From contig JACZRM010000011.1 of the NCBI GenBank assembly GCA_022576105.1, forward strand, positions 1 through 17,203: 17,203 bases of DNA. The letters run 5' to 3'. The position numbers were made by a program, and so were the translations under genes. Numbering within the stretch: position 1 is the first letter of the stretch; every line of letters begins with the position of its first letter. The notes below the pieces were generated by a model, which saw only the letters and a list, made by a program, of their open reading frames with translations, ran no database searches and was not told where the DNA came from. Positions 1-6,736 of the stretch are shown piece after piece. This DNA is from Chloroflexota bacterium (GTDB lineage: Bacteria > Chloroflexota > Dehalococcoidia > UBA3495).

Positions 1-338
1 TAACGAAATCCGTTTGCCAGATTCGCCATAACGCAATGGTCGATTCGCCTCACCCACATCAGGGTTTCCCCCCTTTCTTCGGGACTGGTACCGATCAAAC
101 TGGAAGATCCTTCCTTCTCATCGAGATATTCACAAATCGCCGTTATCTCCGTAATAACATCACCGTTGTCCAACTCAAGGGCCGGCAGTTGCCCGGCAGG
201 ATTTACCTTGAGGTATGCCTCCTGGCGATTTTCACCACCCATAAGATCGACTTCTTCTAGGTTTATTTCCAATCCCCGTTCAGCCATGAACATGCGCACG
301 ACCTTTGGATTGGGTCCAACCGAATTATGTAGTTTCAT
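1..338 (-). CDS. Glutathione S-transferase family protein, N-terminal part (cut by window edge)
   Basis: The reverse strand reads open from an ATG at 338-336 to the window edge, giving 112 residues. It is the thioredoxin-fold N-terminal domain of a cytosolic glutathione S-transferase. The usual landmarks are present: NPAGQLPAL at 46-54 with the cis-proline at P52, then an acidic residue (E64) in TEITAICEYLDE where the family binds the gamma-glutamyl group of glutathione. The Ser or Thr that normally follows this Glu is Ile here. The start of the all-helical C-terminal domain (SPEERGETLMWVRRID) is visible before the edge. The start is supported by AGGAG seven bases upstream. GSTs conjugate glutathione to electrophiles, but many bacterial members act on other thiols or as isomerases, so the substrate is unknown. 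The gene is divergent from the ABC gene at 838. Confidence 0.85.
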   Translation of the reverse strand, partial: MKLHNSVGPNPKVVRMFMAERGLEINLEEVDLMGGENRQEAYLKVNPAGQLPALELDNGDVITEITAICEYLDEKEGSSSLIGTSPEERGETLMWVRRIDHCVMANLANGFR

Positions 339-837
339 ACCTGATCTCCTGTGTTGCCTATACCGATTTATACCCTACTTGTGTTTTCAAGAAAAGGGTT
401 TACGATTTATAACGCCAACCTGATCTCTTCAGGTGACTTTTCGGAGCTTGGCCTATGCACTTAATCATTGTTATCTGTTCAGTTCACCGCTGACCGAGTG
501 TTGATCGTCTGACGTTCTCTCCGCTCTGTCTAAATCGGACTGAAAAGAGCAGACAACCCAATGCTGAAGCCTATTGCAATTCGTTATTGCCGGAATGCCA
601 CCAGCAGCCTCCAGCTAACCTAGTCGAACCGCTCTCCAAGTGCATGTTTTGCAGCTTGCATCCCGCAGTAGCCGGGGAAACAACACATTTGCTCCTCTGT
701 AGCCGCAGCTCCGCTGCAGCCGGGGATAGAATACTTTTGTTCCTCTGTGGCCGCAGCTCCGCTGCAGCCGGGGATAGAATACATTTGCTCCTCTGTAGCC
801 GCAGCTCCGCTGCAGCCTATGTAAACGGAGATTTATT
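339..837. other. Gene-free divergent region with tandem repeat
   Basis: This stretch of about 500 bases lies between the divergent GST and ABC genes and holds no recognisable protein gene. The GST-proximal part is AT-rich and carries two copies of CGATTTATA (364-372 and 403-411), 39 bases apart. On the reverse strand these read TATAAATCG and could serve as -10 or operator elements for the GST gene. The ABC-proximal part is occupied by the 48-bp tandem array described separately. I see no convincing sigma-70 promoter for the ABC gene. Confidence 0.5.
645..816. repeat. 48-bp tandem repeat, about 3.5 copies
   Basis: A unit containing TCCTCTGT, then a CCGCAGCTCCGCTGCAGC core, then GGGGATAGAATAC, recurs with a period of exactly 48. 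TCCTCTGT lies at 693, 741 and 789. GCCGGGG lies at 671, 719 and 767. The first copy is partial and diverged. Each core can fold into a small hairpin (GCAGC, loop TCC, GCTGC). The array ends about ten bases before the ribosome binding site of the ABC gene, so it would lie in that gene's leader if the promoter is upstream. The period is a multiple of three, so both strands stay open through it, but the peptides look like low-complexity read-through. Confidence 0.85.
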
Positions 838-2490
838 TTGAATGACCGCCGCAAACTCCGCATCTTGTGGAATCTGACAAAAGGCTACCGTCTCAGCTTT
901 GCCATCGCTATTGGCTCGATGGCCGTCGGCTATATGTTTATGTTTGGGGTACCACTGGTGGCAAAATTTTCCATCGACGCAATACTGGCGCCACAGGACA
1001 TGGCACCAGCCGATTGGCTGCTGCAACTCGCCCGTTCAATCAGCACCGGGGATGAGCCGGGGATCGTGGACTACCTGGTACTGGCGGCCTTAGCAACTGT
1101 CAGCCTTACCGCGGTGGCGGGAGCATTACTCTACCTGCGCGGTCGATTCGCCTCTCTCGCCGCGGAGGCAATTATCAGGCGACTCCGCGACCAGGTGTTC
1201 AATCATCTTGAACATCTGCCAAGCCGCTATCATGACAAGGCGGATACCGGCGACCTGGTGCAGCGTTGTACCTCCGATATGGAGACTGTGCGCGTTTTCC
1301 TGTCGGCGCAGGTCATCGAGATCAACCGGGCCCTGCTGATGCTCATTGTAGTCATGCCCATCCTCTTTTCCATGCATGTGCTCATGGCATGGTTGTCTCT
1401 GGCGATCATGCCGTTCCTGTTTATCGCTGCTTATCTGTTCTTCCAACGAGTGAAGTCGCTATTTACCATCGTTGACGAGGCAGAAGCGGAACTGACCACC
1501 GTGTTGCAGGAAAACCTGACGGGTATCCGGGTGGTCCGGGCATTTGCACGTCAGTCATTCGAAATTGACAAGTTCGCGCTCAAGAATGCCGCATTTCGTG
1601 AACACAACAAGCGGCTGATGGCATTGTTAGGTGCCTATTACAGCTTCAGCGACATCATTTGCCTGGGGCAAATCGGCCTGCTGCTCATTATCGGGGCAAA
1701 TTGGGTCTCGGAGGGGTCGCTCTCAGTCGGCACCCTGTTCGCATTTCTCACTTACGAGGGCATGATCATCTGGCCAATTCGCCATATGGGCAGGGTTCTC
1801 ACCGATTCCGGAAAAGCGATTGTCGCCATCGGCAGATTATCGGAGATTCTATCGGAACCCATGGAATCCCAGGACGAGTACAACCCGGGTCAGCGGCTCA
1901 CCGGCCAGATTCGTTTTGACAAGGTGACATTTGCCTACGACTCGTTAACTAATGTGCTAAATGGCGTCAGCTTCCACATAAAGCCGGGACAGACTCTGGC
2001 ACTGCTGGGCCCGCCGGGTTGCGGTAAATCCACAATTACGCAGTTGTTGTTACGCCTGTACGACTATGAGCTGGGTTCCATAAAACTGGATGACTGGGAA
2101 CTGCAGGATCTCAACCGGAAATTTGTTCGATCACAGATCAGTATCGTTTTACAGGAACCCTTCCTCTATAGCGCGAGCATCGCAGCCACCCTGCAAATCG
2201 GGCGCATGGACCCGGTTGCTGGAATGGAAGACGAATGGAACAACTGGTACAGCAACGTCTACGTGCCCAACTATAACAAGGTGCCCGGCTGCATTCGCGG
2301 TCGCCGTTGGAAGTGCGTCAAGGGATCGCCTGGTTACTCGGTGGTCTACGAGTTCGAGCATGAACGAGTGTCCGAGTCTGCCGAGTGGGAAGCCCAGCGG
2401 GACATCAACCCGGACAATCCCCGCATGCGGGAAGCCATGAAGCACGCGCCGGGTTCCCCCGGCATCTGGCGAAAAACCTTCCAACTATAA
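838..2490 (+). CDS. ABC exporter half-transporter truncated in its ATPase domain and fused to an EthD-like domain
   Basis: 550 residues with a TTG start seven bases after a CGGAG Shine-Dalgarno at 826-830. Residues about 15-330 are the membrane domain of a type IV (ABCB/MsbA-like) exporter, with hydrophobic segments near 20-40, 80-100, 160-200 and 270-295 and a coupling-helix-like ENLTGIRVVRAFARQ. The nucleotide-binding domain begins near 355 with an A-loop region, Walker A GPPGCGKS at 391-398 and Q-loop Q439 (LQEPFLYS). After about residue 449 the ABC fold stops. There is no LSGGQ signature, no Walker B, no D-loop and no H-switch. The last roughly 100 residues are an EthD/DUF4286-like dimeric alpha/beta barrel. 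A complete exporter half-subunit is usually about 580-620 residues, so roughly 120-130 ATPase residues are missing. As encoded it cannot form a normal ATP sandwich. It is either a degenerate gene created by deletion, an assembly chimera, or a repurposed membrane protein. It may be co-transcribed with the CDF gene 40 bases downstream. Confidence 0.85.
   Translation: MNDRRKLRILWNLTKGYRLSFAIAIGSMAVGYMFMFGVPLVAKFSIDAILAPQDMAPADWLLQLARSISTGDEPGIVDYLVLAALATVSLTAVAGALLYLRGRFASLAAEAIIRRLRDQVFNHLEHLPSRYHDKADTGDLVQRCTSDMETVRVFLSAQVIEINRALLMLIVVMPILFSMHVLMAWLSLAIMPFLFIAAYLFFQRVKSLFTIVDEAEAELTTVLQENLTGIRVVRAFARQSFEIDKFALKNAAFREHNKRLMALLGAYYSFSDIICLGQIGLLLIIGANWVSEGSLSVGTLFAFLTYEGMIIWPIRHMGRVLTDSGKAIVAIGRLSEILSEPMESQDEYNPGQRLTGQIRFDKVTFAYDSLTNVLNGVSFHIKPGQTLALLGPPGCGKSTITQLLLRLYDYELGSIKLDDWELQDLNRKFVRSQISIVLQEPFLYSASIAATLQIGRMDPVAGMEDEWNNWYSNVYVPNYNKVPGCIRGRRWKCVKGSPGYSVVYEFEHERVSESAEWEAQRDINPDNPRMREAMKHAPGSPGIWRKTFQL
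2185..2490 (+). other. EthD/DUF4286-like domain fused to the truncated ABC protein
   Basis: Codons about 450-550 of the preceding gene encode what looks like a nearly complete dimeric alpha/beta-barrel unit. A first strand (TLQIGRMDP) is followed by GMEDEWNNWYSNVYVPNYNK, then VPGCIRGRRWK, then GYSVVYEFEHERVSESAEW. The pattern E-W/F-N-x-W-Y, xVP, VPGxxxxRR, YxxxYEFE is typical of small stand-alone EthD-like or DUF4286-like proteins of about 100 residues. The His of the usual HxP motif is replaced (VYVP). In-frame ATG codons exist at 2206 and 2224, but neither has a clear ribosome binding site, so independent translation is not well supported. Family assignment rests on the motif pattern alone. 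Confidence 0.6.
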
Positions 2491-2530
2491 TCACGGGTAG
2501 GTTCAGGGAGAATCTGATACACTGGGTGGC

Positions 2531-3517
2531 ATGTCGTTAGCCGACCATTCCACCCCCAAAATGACCGAAGGGCGCAGCAGCGGCAGGCCGCACCAACACA
2601 CCCACCGGGCCGCCAGCCGGCGCAGCTTGACCATTGCGCTGGTCCTGACCATGAGCTACATGGTGGCGGAGATAATCGGCGGTTTGGCATCCGGCAGTTT
2701 GGCGCTGATTGCCGACGCGGTACACATGTTTGCCGACGCGGCGGCCATCGGATTGGCCCTGCTGGCGATGTGGATTTCAGGCCGTCCAGTGTCCATCACC
2801 CGCACCTTTGGTTTTCAACGTACTGAGGTCTTGGCGGCACTGCTCAACGCCCTGAGCCTCTGGCTGATCACCGCCTGGATTTTCTTCGAGGCCTTCCGGC
2901 GTTTCATGGACCCGCCAGAAGTGCAAGGAACGCTGATGCTGATAGTAGGCGCCGGCGGCCTGGTGATTAACATCATCGTAGCCTGGGCGCTGCACCGATC
3001 CGCGCGCGAGAGCCTGAATGTTGAGGGAGCGTTCCTGCATGTGTTGGGCGACCTGGTGGGCTCCATCGGGGTGATAGTCGCCAGCGTTCTCATCGCGATG
3101 TTCGGCTGGTTCGTCGTCGACCCCATCTTCAGCGTTGTTATTGGAGTGCTCATCCTGGCTGGCTCCATGCGCCTGATCTGGAAGGTTTCCCACGTGTTGA
3201 TGGAGGGCACCCCTTCACATATTGACCTGCACCAGCTTTGTCAGCGCATGGAACGAGAGGCCGGAGTTACCGGCGTGCACGACATCCACGCCTGGTCCAT
3301 CACCACCGGCTACGATGCCTTCAGCGCCCACGTGACCACCGACCGTTCCACGGGAGAAACCTCAGACCAGATGTTAAGCCGACTGCGGGCAATCGCCGCT
3401 CAGGAGTTCGGCATATCCCATGTCACCATCCAGCTGGAGGATTCACCCGACGGGTGCGCCGAGGACCATCACATTGAACACCCGCCAGAATTAACCCGGA
3501 CCAATGGCAGCCAATAA
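2531..3517 (+). CDS. czcD: Cation diffusion facilitator (CDF) zinc/cobalt efflux transporter, CzcD/ZitB type
   Basis: 328 residues, within the usual 290-330 of CzcD/ZitB proteins. The N-terminus carries a short His cluster (HQHTH, 21-25), typical of zinc-selective CDFs. Six membrane segments follow between about 33 and 215. The intramembrane metal site is visible as DAVHMFAD (D62, H65, D69) in the second segment and HVLGD (H170, D174) in the fifth, the HxxxD pair expected for zinc selectivity. Residues about 220-305 form the cytoplasmic ferredoxin-like dimerisation domain (VTGVHDIHAWSITTGYDAFSAHV). The protein exports Zn(II), possibly Co(II) or Cd(II), in exchange for protons at the inner membrane. 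The ribosome binding site is weak (GGGTGG very close to ATG; AGGGAG about 19 bases away). With the 40-base gap this suggests coupling to upstream transcription. It heads a cluster with a YtkA-like protein and CtaG. Confidence 0.92.
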   Translation: MSLADHSTPKMTEGRSSGRPHQHTHRAASRRSLTIALVLTMSYMVAEIIGGLASGSLALIADAVHMFADAAAIGLALLAMWISGRPVSITRTFGFQRTEVLAALLNALSLWLITAWIFFEAFRRFMDPPEVQGTLMLIVGAGGLVINIIVAWALHRSARESLNVEGAFLHVLGDLVGSIGVIVASVLIAMFGWFVVDPIFSVVIGVLILAGSMRLIWKVSHVLMEGTPSHIDLHQLCQRMEREAGVTGVHDIHAWSITTGYDAFSAHVTTDRSTGETSDQMLSRLRAIAAQEFGISHVTIQLEDSPDGCAEDHHIEHPPELTRTNGSQ

Positions 3518-3606
3518 TGACCAGAGCCAACCGCACCGCCCTCAACCTGGTAATCCCGCCGATGCTTAATTTCATCGCGCCCAAGTCCGGCGCAGGCAGA
3601 TTATGA
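3517..3606 (+). CDS. Possible 29-residue coupled small ORF
   Basis: An ATG at 3517-3519 overlaps the stop of the CDF gene (TAATG). The frame runs 29 codons to a TGA at 3604-3606 that overlaps the start of the next gene (ATGA at 3603-3606). It therefore fills the gap between two operon genes exactly, with classical stop-start overlaps at both ends. The peptide begins MTRANRTALNLVIPPM and has a weakly amphipathic centre. I recognise no family. There is no clear Shine-Dalgarno, so it would depend on re-initiation. It may be a real small protein or a coupling leader for the YtkA-like gene, but chance is a live alternative because TAATGA at the CDF stop supplies the ATG for free. Confidence 0.3.
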   Translation: MTRANRTALNLVIPPMLNFIAPKSGAGRL

Positions 3607-4139
3607 AAACCCTTTTCTGGATTCTGCTGACCGCACTGATTATTGGTTCGGTCGCCCCAGCGCAAGCCCAGCAGCCCGGAGCACGACCCTACCGTGTCGA
3701 GGCCGGACCGTTCAGGATTGTTGTGTTTTCCCAGCCGTCCAGGTTATCCCTGGGCACCATCGACTACGTCATAACTCTGGCTCAGCCGGTAACCGCCCAG
3801 CCGGTGACCGACGCCAGAGTGACGATCAAGGCAGTGTCAGCGGAAGGCGGCCAGAAAGGTATTGCGATTGCGCTAAATACCCCAGCCAACCCGGGAACCT
3901 ACACTGCAAGAGTTGAGTTGGATGCGCCGGGGGTCTGGCGGATGAGCGTTGATATTTCCAACCAACAGGGTCATATCGAAATTGAAGCCCCGTCACAAGT
4001 AGTGCCGATTCCCCGGCAGTCAACGGCGGGCGGCCTGGTCTTCGTTGGCGCATTCGTCTTCATCGCCCTGGGCGCCCTGTACGTCACCTGGAGTGTTCGG
4101 CGCGCCCAAAAAAGCAGGGAGTCCAGCGGTGCTGCCTAG
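3603..4139 (+). CDS. Exported YtkA/FixH-like beta-sandwich protein with C-terminal membrane anchor
   Basis: 178 residues. A signal peptide (MKTLFWILLTALIIG, ending APAQA) predicts cleavage after A22. Residues about 30-125 look like the YtkA/FixH immunoglobulin-like domain: GPFRIVVFSQPSRLSLG, a VTDARVTIKAV strand pair, and PGTYTARVELDAPGVWRMSVDI. A single hydrophobic segment near 144-164 followed by RRAQKSR would anchor the C-terminus, leaving the domain outside the membrane. Such domains often accompany copper-handling and cytochrome oxidase assembly genes, and CtaG follows directly with an 11-base overlap. I infer a role in extracytoplasmic metal or oxidase maturation; no metal ligands stand out. 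The ribosome binding site is weak (GCAGGCAG). Translation may be coupled to the small ORF whose stop overlaps this ATG. Confidence 0.7.
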   Translation: MKTLFWILLTALIIGSVAPAQAQQPGARPYRVEAGPFRIVVFSQPSRLSLGTIDYVITLAQPVTAQPVTDARVTIKAVSAEGGQKGIAIALNTPANPGTYTARVELDAPGVWRMSVDISNQQGHIEIEAPSQVVPIPRQSTAGGLVFVGAFVFIALGALYVTWSVRRAQKSRESSGAA

Positions 4140-5070
4140 ACGATGGGGCCTGGTCGCTTTGGCGGCCATTGGTGGCCTAGCACTTTGGGCTCAAGCTTCG
4201 CCAGTCCAGGCCAATGGCGCAATTGGGCCAGGAGACAATCTCTGGGCCGCCTGGAACGCAAATCCGCTGCCCAGCCTGGCTCTCTGTTTAGTGGCCTACC
4301 TCTACCTCAACGGATTGAGCCGCTGGCCGCAGCCCAGCCACCCGGTCAATCGCTGGCAGAAAATCTCTTTCTTCGCCGGACTCTTTACCATCTTCCTGGC
4401 CTTGCAATCGCCCATCGACGCGCTGGCGCAGCACCAACTATCGATCCACCAGGTGCAGCACTTGATACTGCGGATGATTGGCCCGCTGCTGGTTTTGGCT
4501 GGAGCGCCGTTGACTCCAATACTGAGGGGACTCCCCCGGTGGGCGTTACAGGGTGTCATCAAATCAGTGGTCAGAAACAGTTTTGCCAGGCGGTTTTACG
4601 ACTTTTTAACCAACCCGGTGGTGACCACGGTACTATTTTTGGGCATTCTGTACGTTTGGCAAGCGCCGTTCCTGCACAACCCGGCCATCCGCAACGAACT
4701 GGTCCATGCCGCCATGCACAGCAACATGCTATTTTCCGGGTTCCTTTTTTGGTGGCTGGTGGTAGACCCCAAGCCCCACCGGTCACGCTTGCACTACGGG
4801 CTGCGAGTGCTCTATCTGGGGCTGATTGTTATTCCCAACACGCTGCTGGGGGCGGGTATAACTTTCAACCCCAATCTGATTTATGATGCTTATTACGACT
4901 TCCCACAACCATTTACAATACCCCCACTCATCGACCAGCAAGTGGGAGGCCTATTGCTCTGGATGGTTGGCGACATGATGAGCATCCTCATTGCCGGGTT
5001 TGTGATGATGTTGTGGTACCGGCAGGAGCAAGCAAGGGGGCAAGACGAGTGGGACCCAGCCGTCCACTAG
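4129..5070 (+). CDS. ctaG: CtaG-family cytochrome c oxidase assembly / copper-delivery membrane protein
   Basis: 313 residues of the caa3-type CtaG family, a polytopic membrane protein needed for maturation of the CuB-containing oxidase. I choose the GTG at 4129 because AGGGAG lies at 4116-4121, seven bases upstream. An earlier in-frame ATG at 4045 would sit deep inside the previous gene and has no such site. After a signal-like first segment (8-22), about seven membrane segments follow. Family histidines are visible: QHQLSIHQVQHLILRM (H102, H107, H111) before a PLL/GAPLTP turn, and HAAMHSNMLFSG (H203, H207), the likely copper-coordinating positions. FLFWWLVVDP and a C-terminal GGLLLWMVGD helix are also characteristic. 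The start overlaps the stop of the YtkA-like gene by 11 bases, indicating translational coupling. No oxidase subunit genes are in this window. Confidence 0.88.
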   Translation: MLPRRWGLVALAAIGGLALWAQASPVQANGAIGPGDNLWAAWNANPLPSLALCLVAYLYLNGLSRWPQPSHPVNRWQKISFFAGLFTIFLALQSPIDALAQHQLSIHQVQHLILRMIGPLLVLAGAPLTPILRGLPRWALQGVIKSVVRNSFARRFYDFLTNPVVTTVLFLGILYVWQAPFLHNPAIRNELVHAAMHSNMLFSGFLFWWLVVDPKPHRSRLHYGLRVLYLGLIVIPNTLLGAGITFNPNLIYDAYYDFPQPFTIPPLIDQQVGGLLLWMVGDMMSILIAGFVMMLWYRQEQARGQDEWDPAVH

Positions 5071-5103
5071 CCAATGATCAAACCGAACCGGGACCACATG
5101 GTG

Positions 5104-5248
5104 GGTTTCGATACGCTTGGCTGTGCAACCGACAATCGGCCAAGCAGGCGACAATCTGTGTGAGTTGGCCAGTAAGCCCAAGGCCGTATCAAGCCCCCGG
5201 CTTTATTCCCCACGTTGGTCGAGTAGGCTGAAGGCCGTATCGAGACCC
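5104..5248. repeat. Intergenic inverted/direct repeat cluster (GTTGGTCGAGTAG...CGTATCGAGACC family)
   Basis: Three related arms lie between ctaG and the monooxygenase. An inverted arm GGTTTCGATACGCTTGG is at 5104-5120. A degenerate direct arm at 5162-5196 contains AAGGCCGTATCAAGCCC. A better copy at 5213-5248 starts CGTTGGTCGAGTAGGCTG and ends CCGTATCGAGACCC. The first arm can pair with either of the others. The same motif recurs at 16151-16232, so this is a dispersed family, probably a REP-like or non-autonomous element. No ORF is associated with it. Confidence 0.7.
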
Positions 5249-5286
5249 TGGCATTGATGAAAAACCTTTCCAGTGCGATAACCAGC

Positions 5287-5315
5287 TTGACCCCAACCAG
5301 CCGCAACCGTAGGAT
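5287..5315 (+). promoter_or_regulatory. Sigma-70-type promoter for the SsuD-like gene
   Basis: TTGACC at 5287-5292 and TAGGAT at 5310-5315 are separated by 17 bases. Transcription would start near 5322, about 34 bases before the ATG at 5356. The -35 matches consensus at five of six positions and the -10 at four of six. Confidence 0.5.
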
Positions 5316-5355
5316 AGACCCACTCTGATATTGTGCTGTCCCAGGAGGGGCCAAA

Positions 5356-6462
5356 ATGGTGAGCAGCGAGACCCGCCCCGCACCAAAATTTAGCTGGTTC
5401 ATACCCATAGACGGCGACGGCAGCCGGGTCGGCACCGTGACAGCGGAGCGGCCTCCTACCTTCGACTACCTGCGCCAGGTAGTAGAGACCGCCGAGGACT
5501 TGGGATTCTACTCACTGTTGATTCCAACTCGCTTTGCCAACGGCCTGTTCTCGGAGGAATCTCCCCTGGCCGAGACCTGGACCACCGCAACCGCCCTGGC
5601 CGCCGTGACCCAGCGCATACGTTTCCTGGTCGCGGTCCGTCCGGGATTCATCTCGCTGGGCTTGTTCGCTCAGATGGCCGCCGCTTTCGACCAGATATCC
5701 GGCGGCAGGCTAGACATCAACATCGTACCCGGCGGTATCCAGAACGACCTGGAACGGCTGGGTGAAGTTAGCGACCAGGCTACCCGCTATGAGCGGGCGG
5801 AGGAGTTTATCGACGCCTGCCGCACCCTTTGGCAGAACCCCGGCCAGGCCAACTATCAGGGCCAGTTCTACCGCTTGAACGGGGCTTTCTGCTCCCCGTC
5901 ACCCACCAACGGCGGCCCCAAGTTTTACCTGGGCGGTGTGTCAGAGCGGGCAATGGGGCTGTCGGCCCGCCAGGCGGATGTGCACCTGGGTTGGATTGAG
6001 CCGATTGCCGAAACCAGCCAGCGAATCGACGCCCTGCGCGTTCACTACCAGCAGAGCGGGCGCACGCCTGTTCTCGGGATACGCACCCACCTGGTGGTCC
6101 GCGACTCTGAGCAAGAAGCCTGGCAGGCCGCCGATGAGTTGATTGCCCACGCCGACCCGGGGGTGAAGGCCCAGCGTCAGGCGGTGGCACAGGGAACAAC
6201 CATGGTTGGGGCGCAGGCCCAGGCGCGCGCGGCGCCCAATCACCGGCTGGGCCCCCATCTTTGGAACGGGCTGTCCGAAGTCAGAGTCAATTGCGGCAGC
6301 GCTCTGGTGGGCACACCGGAGCAAGTGGCCGATGAATTATTGGCCTACTGGAAACTAGGACTGGACGAGTTCATCCTGTCGGGGTTTCCTCATGTTGAAG
6401 AGTGTCAGAGGGTCGCGGCGCAGGTACTGCCCTTGCTCAAGGCCAAGATTGCCGCAGCTTGA
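5356..6462 (+). CDS. SsuD-like FMNH2-dependent monooxygenase (luciferase-like family)
   Basis: 368 residues, close to the 380 of alkanesulfonate monooxygenase SsuD, which it follows along most of its length: FSWFIPIDGDG near the N-terminus, then YLRQVVETAEDLGFYSLLIPT, QRIRFLVAVRPGF, GGRLDINIVPGG, RYERAEEF and the C-terminal DEFILSGFPHVEE. This two-component flavin enzyme would use FMNH2 and O2 to desulfonate an organosulfonate or oxidise a related substrate. Arg and His matching the SsuD active-site pair are present in GIRTHLVVRD (R243, H245), as is the VRxxxGSALVG arginine (R310). Two SsuD positions differ: the loop that carries Cys54 in E. coli has no cysteine (PTRFANGLFSEE), and the C-terminal tyrosine is Phe (F344). 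Substrate preference may therefore differ. The start has AGGAGG at 5343-5348, seven bases upstream. No flavin reductase or sulfonate transporter lies beside it. Confidence 0.85.
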   Translation: MVSSETRPAPKFSWFIPIDGDGSRVGTVTAERPPTFDYLRQVVETAEDLGFYSLLIPTRFANGLFSEESPLAETWTTATALAAVTQRIRFLVAVRPGFISLGLFAQMAAAFDQISGGRLDINIVPGGIQNDLERLGEVSDQATRYERAEEFIDACRTLWQNPGQANYQGQFYRLNGAFCSPSPTNGGPKFYLGGVSERAMGLSARQADVHLGWIEPIAETSQRIDALRVHYQQSGRTPVLGIRTHLVVRDSEQEAWQAADELIAHADPGVKAQRQAVAQGTTMVGAQAQARAAPNHRLGPHLWNGLSEVRVNCGSALVGTPEQVADELLAYWKLGLDEFILSGFPHVEECQRVAAQVLPLLKAKIAAA

Positions 6463-6572
6463 GCTGCCAGACCGCAAATCGATAGTGTATCAGTTTGGTG
6501 TCCAAGAACGGCAATTGGTCACACCAGCGTCGCCGGCGTCCAGTTACCATCGCTGTTCCGACGATCTAATGG

Positions 6573-6592
6573 ATTCCGGCTCATGCCGGAAT
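6573..6592. repeat. Short hairpin repeat, ATTCCGGC / GCCGGAAT
   Basis: A perfect 8-bp stem with a TCAT loop, embedded in GGATTCCGGCTCATGCCGGAATGACG. This resembles a very widespread intergenic hairpin family (ATTCC-rich stem followed by GAATGACG). It lies about 110 bases downstream of the monooxygenase stop and has no T-tract, so a terminator role is doubtful. Confidence 0.7.
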
Positions 6593-6633
6593 GACGAGAA
6601 CTAAACCGATACAATAGCGAACCGGATTGGTGG

Positions 6634-6662
6634 TTGCCTCCAAATATGCCTTGTGGTACATT
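6634..6662 (+). promoter_or_regulatory. Promoter for rpsU
   Basis: TTGCCT at 6634-6639, a 17-base spacer and TACATT at 6657-6662 preceded by TGG (extended -10). Transcription would start near 6669, leaving a leader of about 68 bases before rpsU. Confidence 0.45.
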
Positions 6663-6736
6663 AGCTCTGACACCAGCCGATGCGTCAAATAACAACGCAA
6701 CCGTCCTAACCAGGCCGGGGCACTTAGGAGAATTGA

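Noticed and set aside
645..816. CRISPR array
   Set aside because: The 48-bp units are contiguous tandem copies without unique spacers, and no cas gene is nearby.
587..863. Small proteins on either strand across the 48-bp array
   Set aside because: Both frames are open only because the period is divisible by three; the peptides are repetitive with no family resemblance.
4143..4886. 247-residue forward open frame inside ctaG
   Set aside because: Same strand but a different frame from a membrane protein with clear CtaG motifs; its Pro/Arg/Gln-rich translation is typical of a shifted frame.
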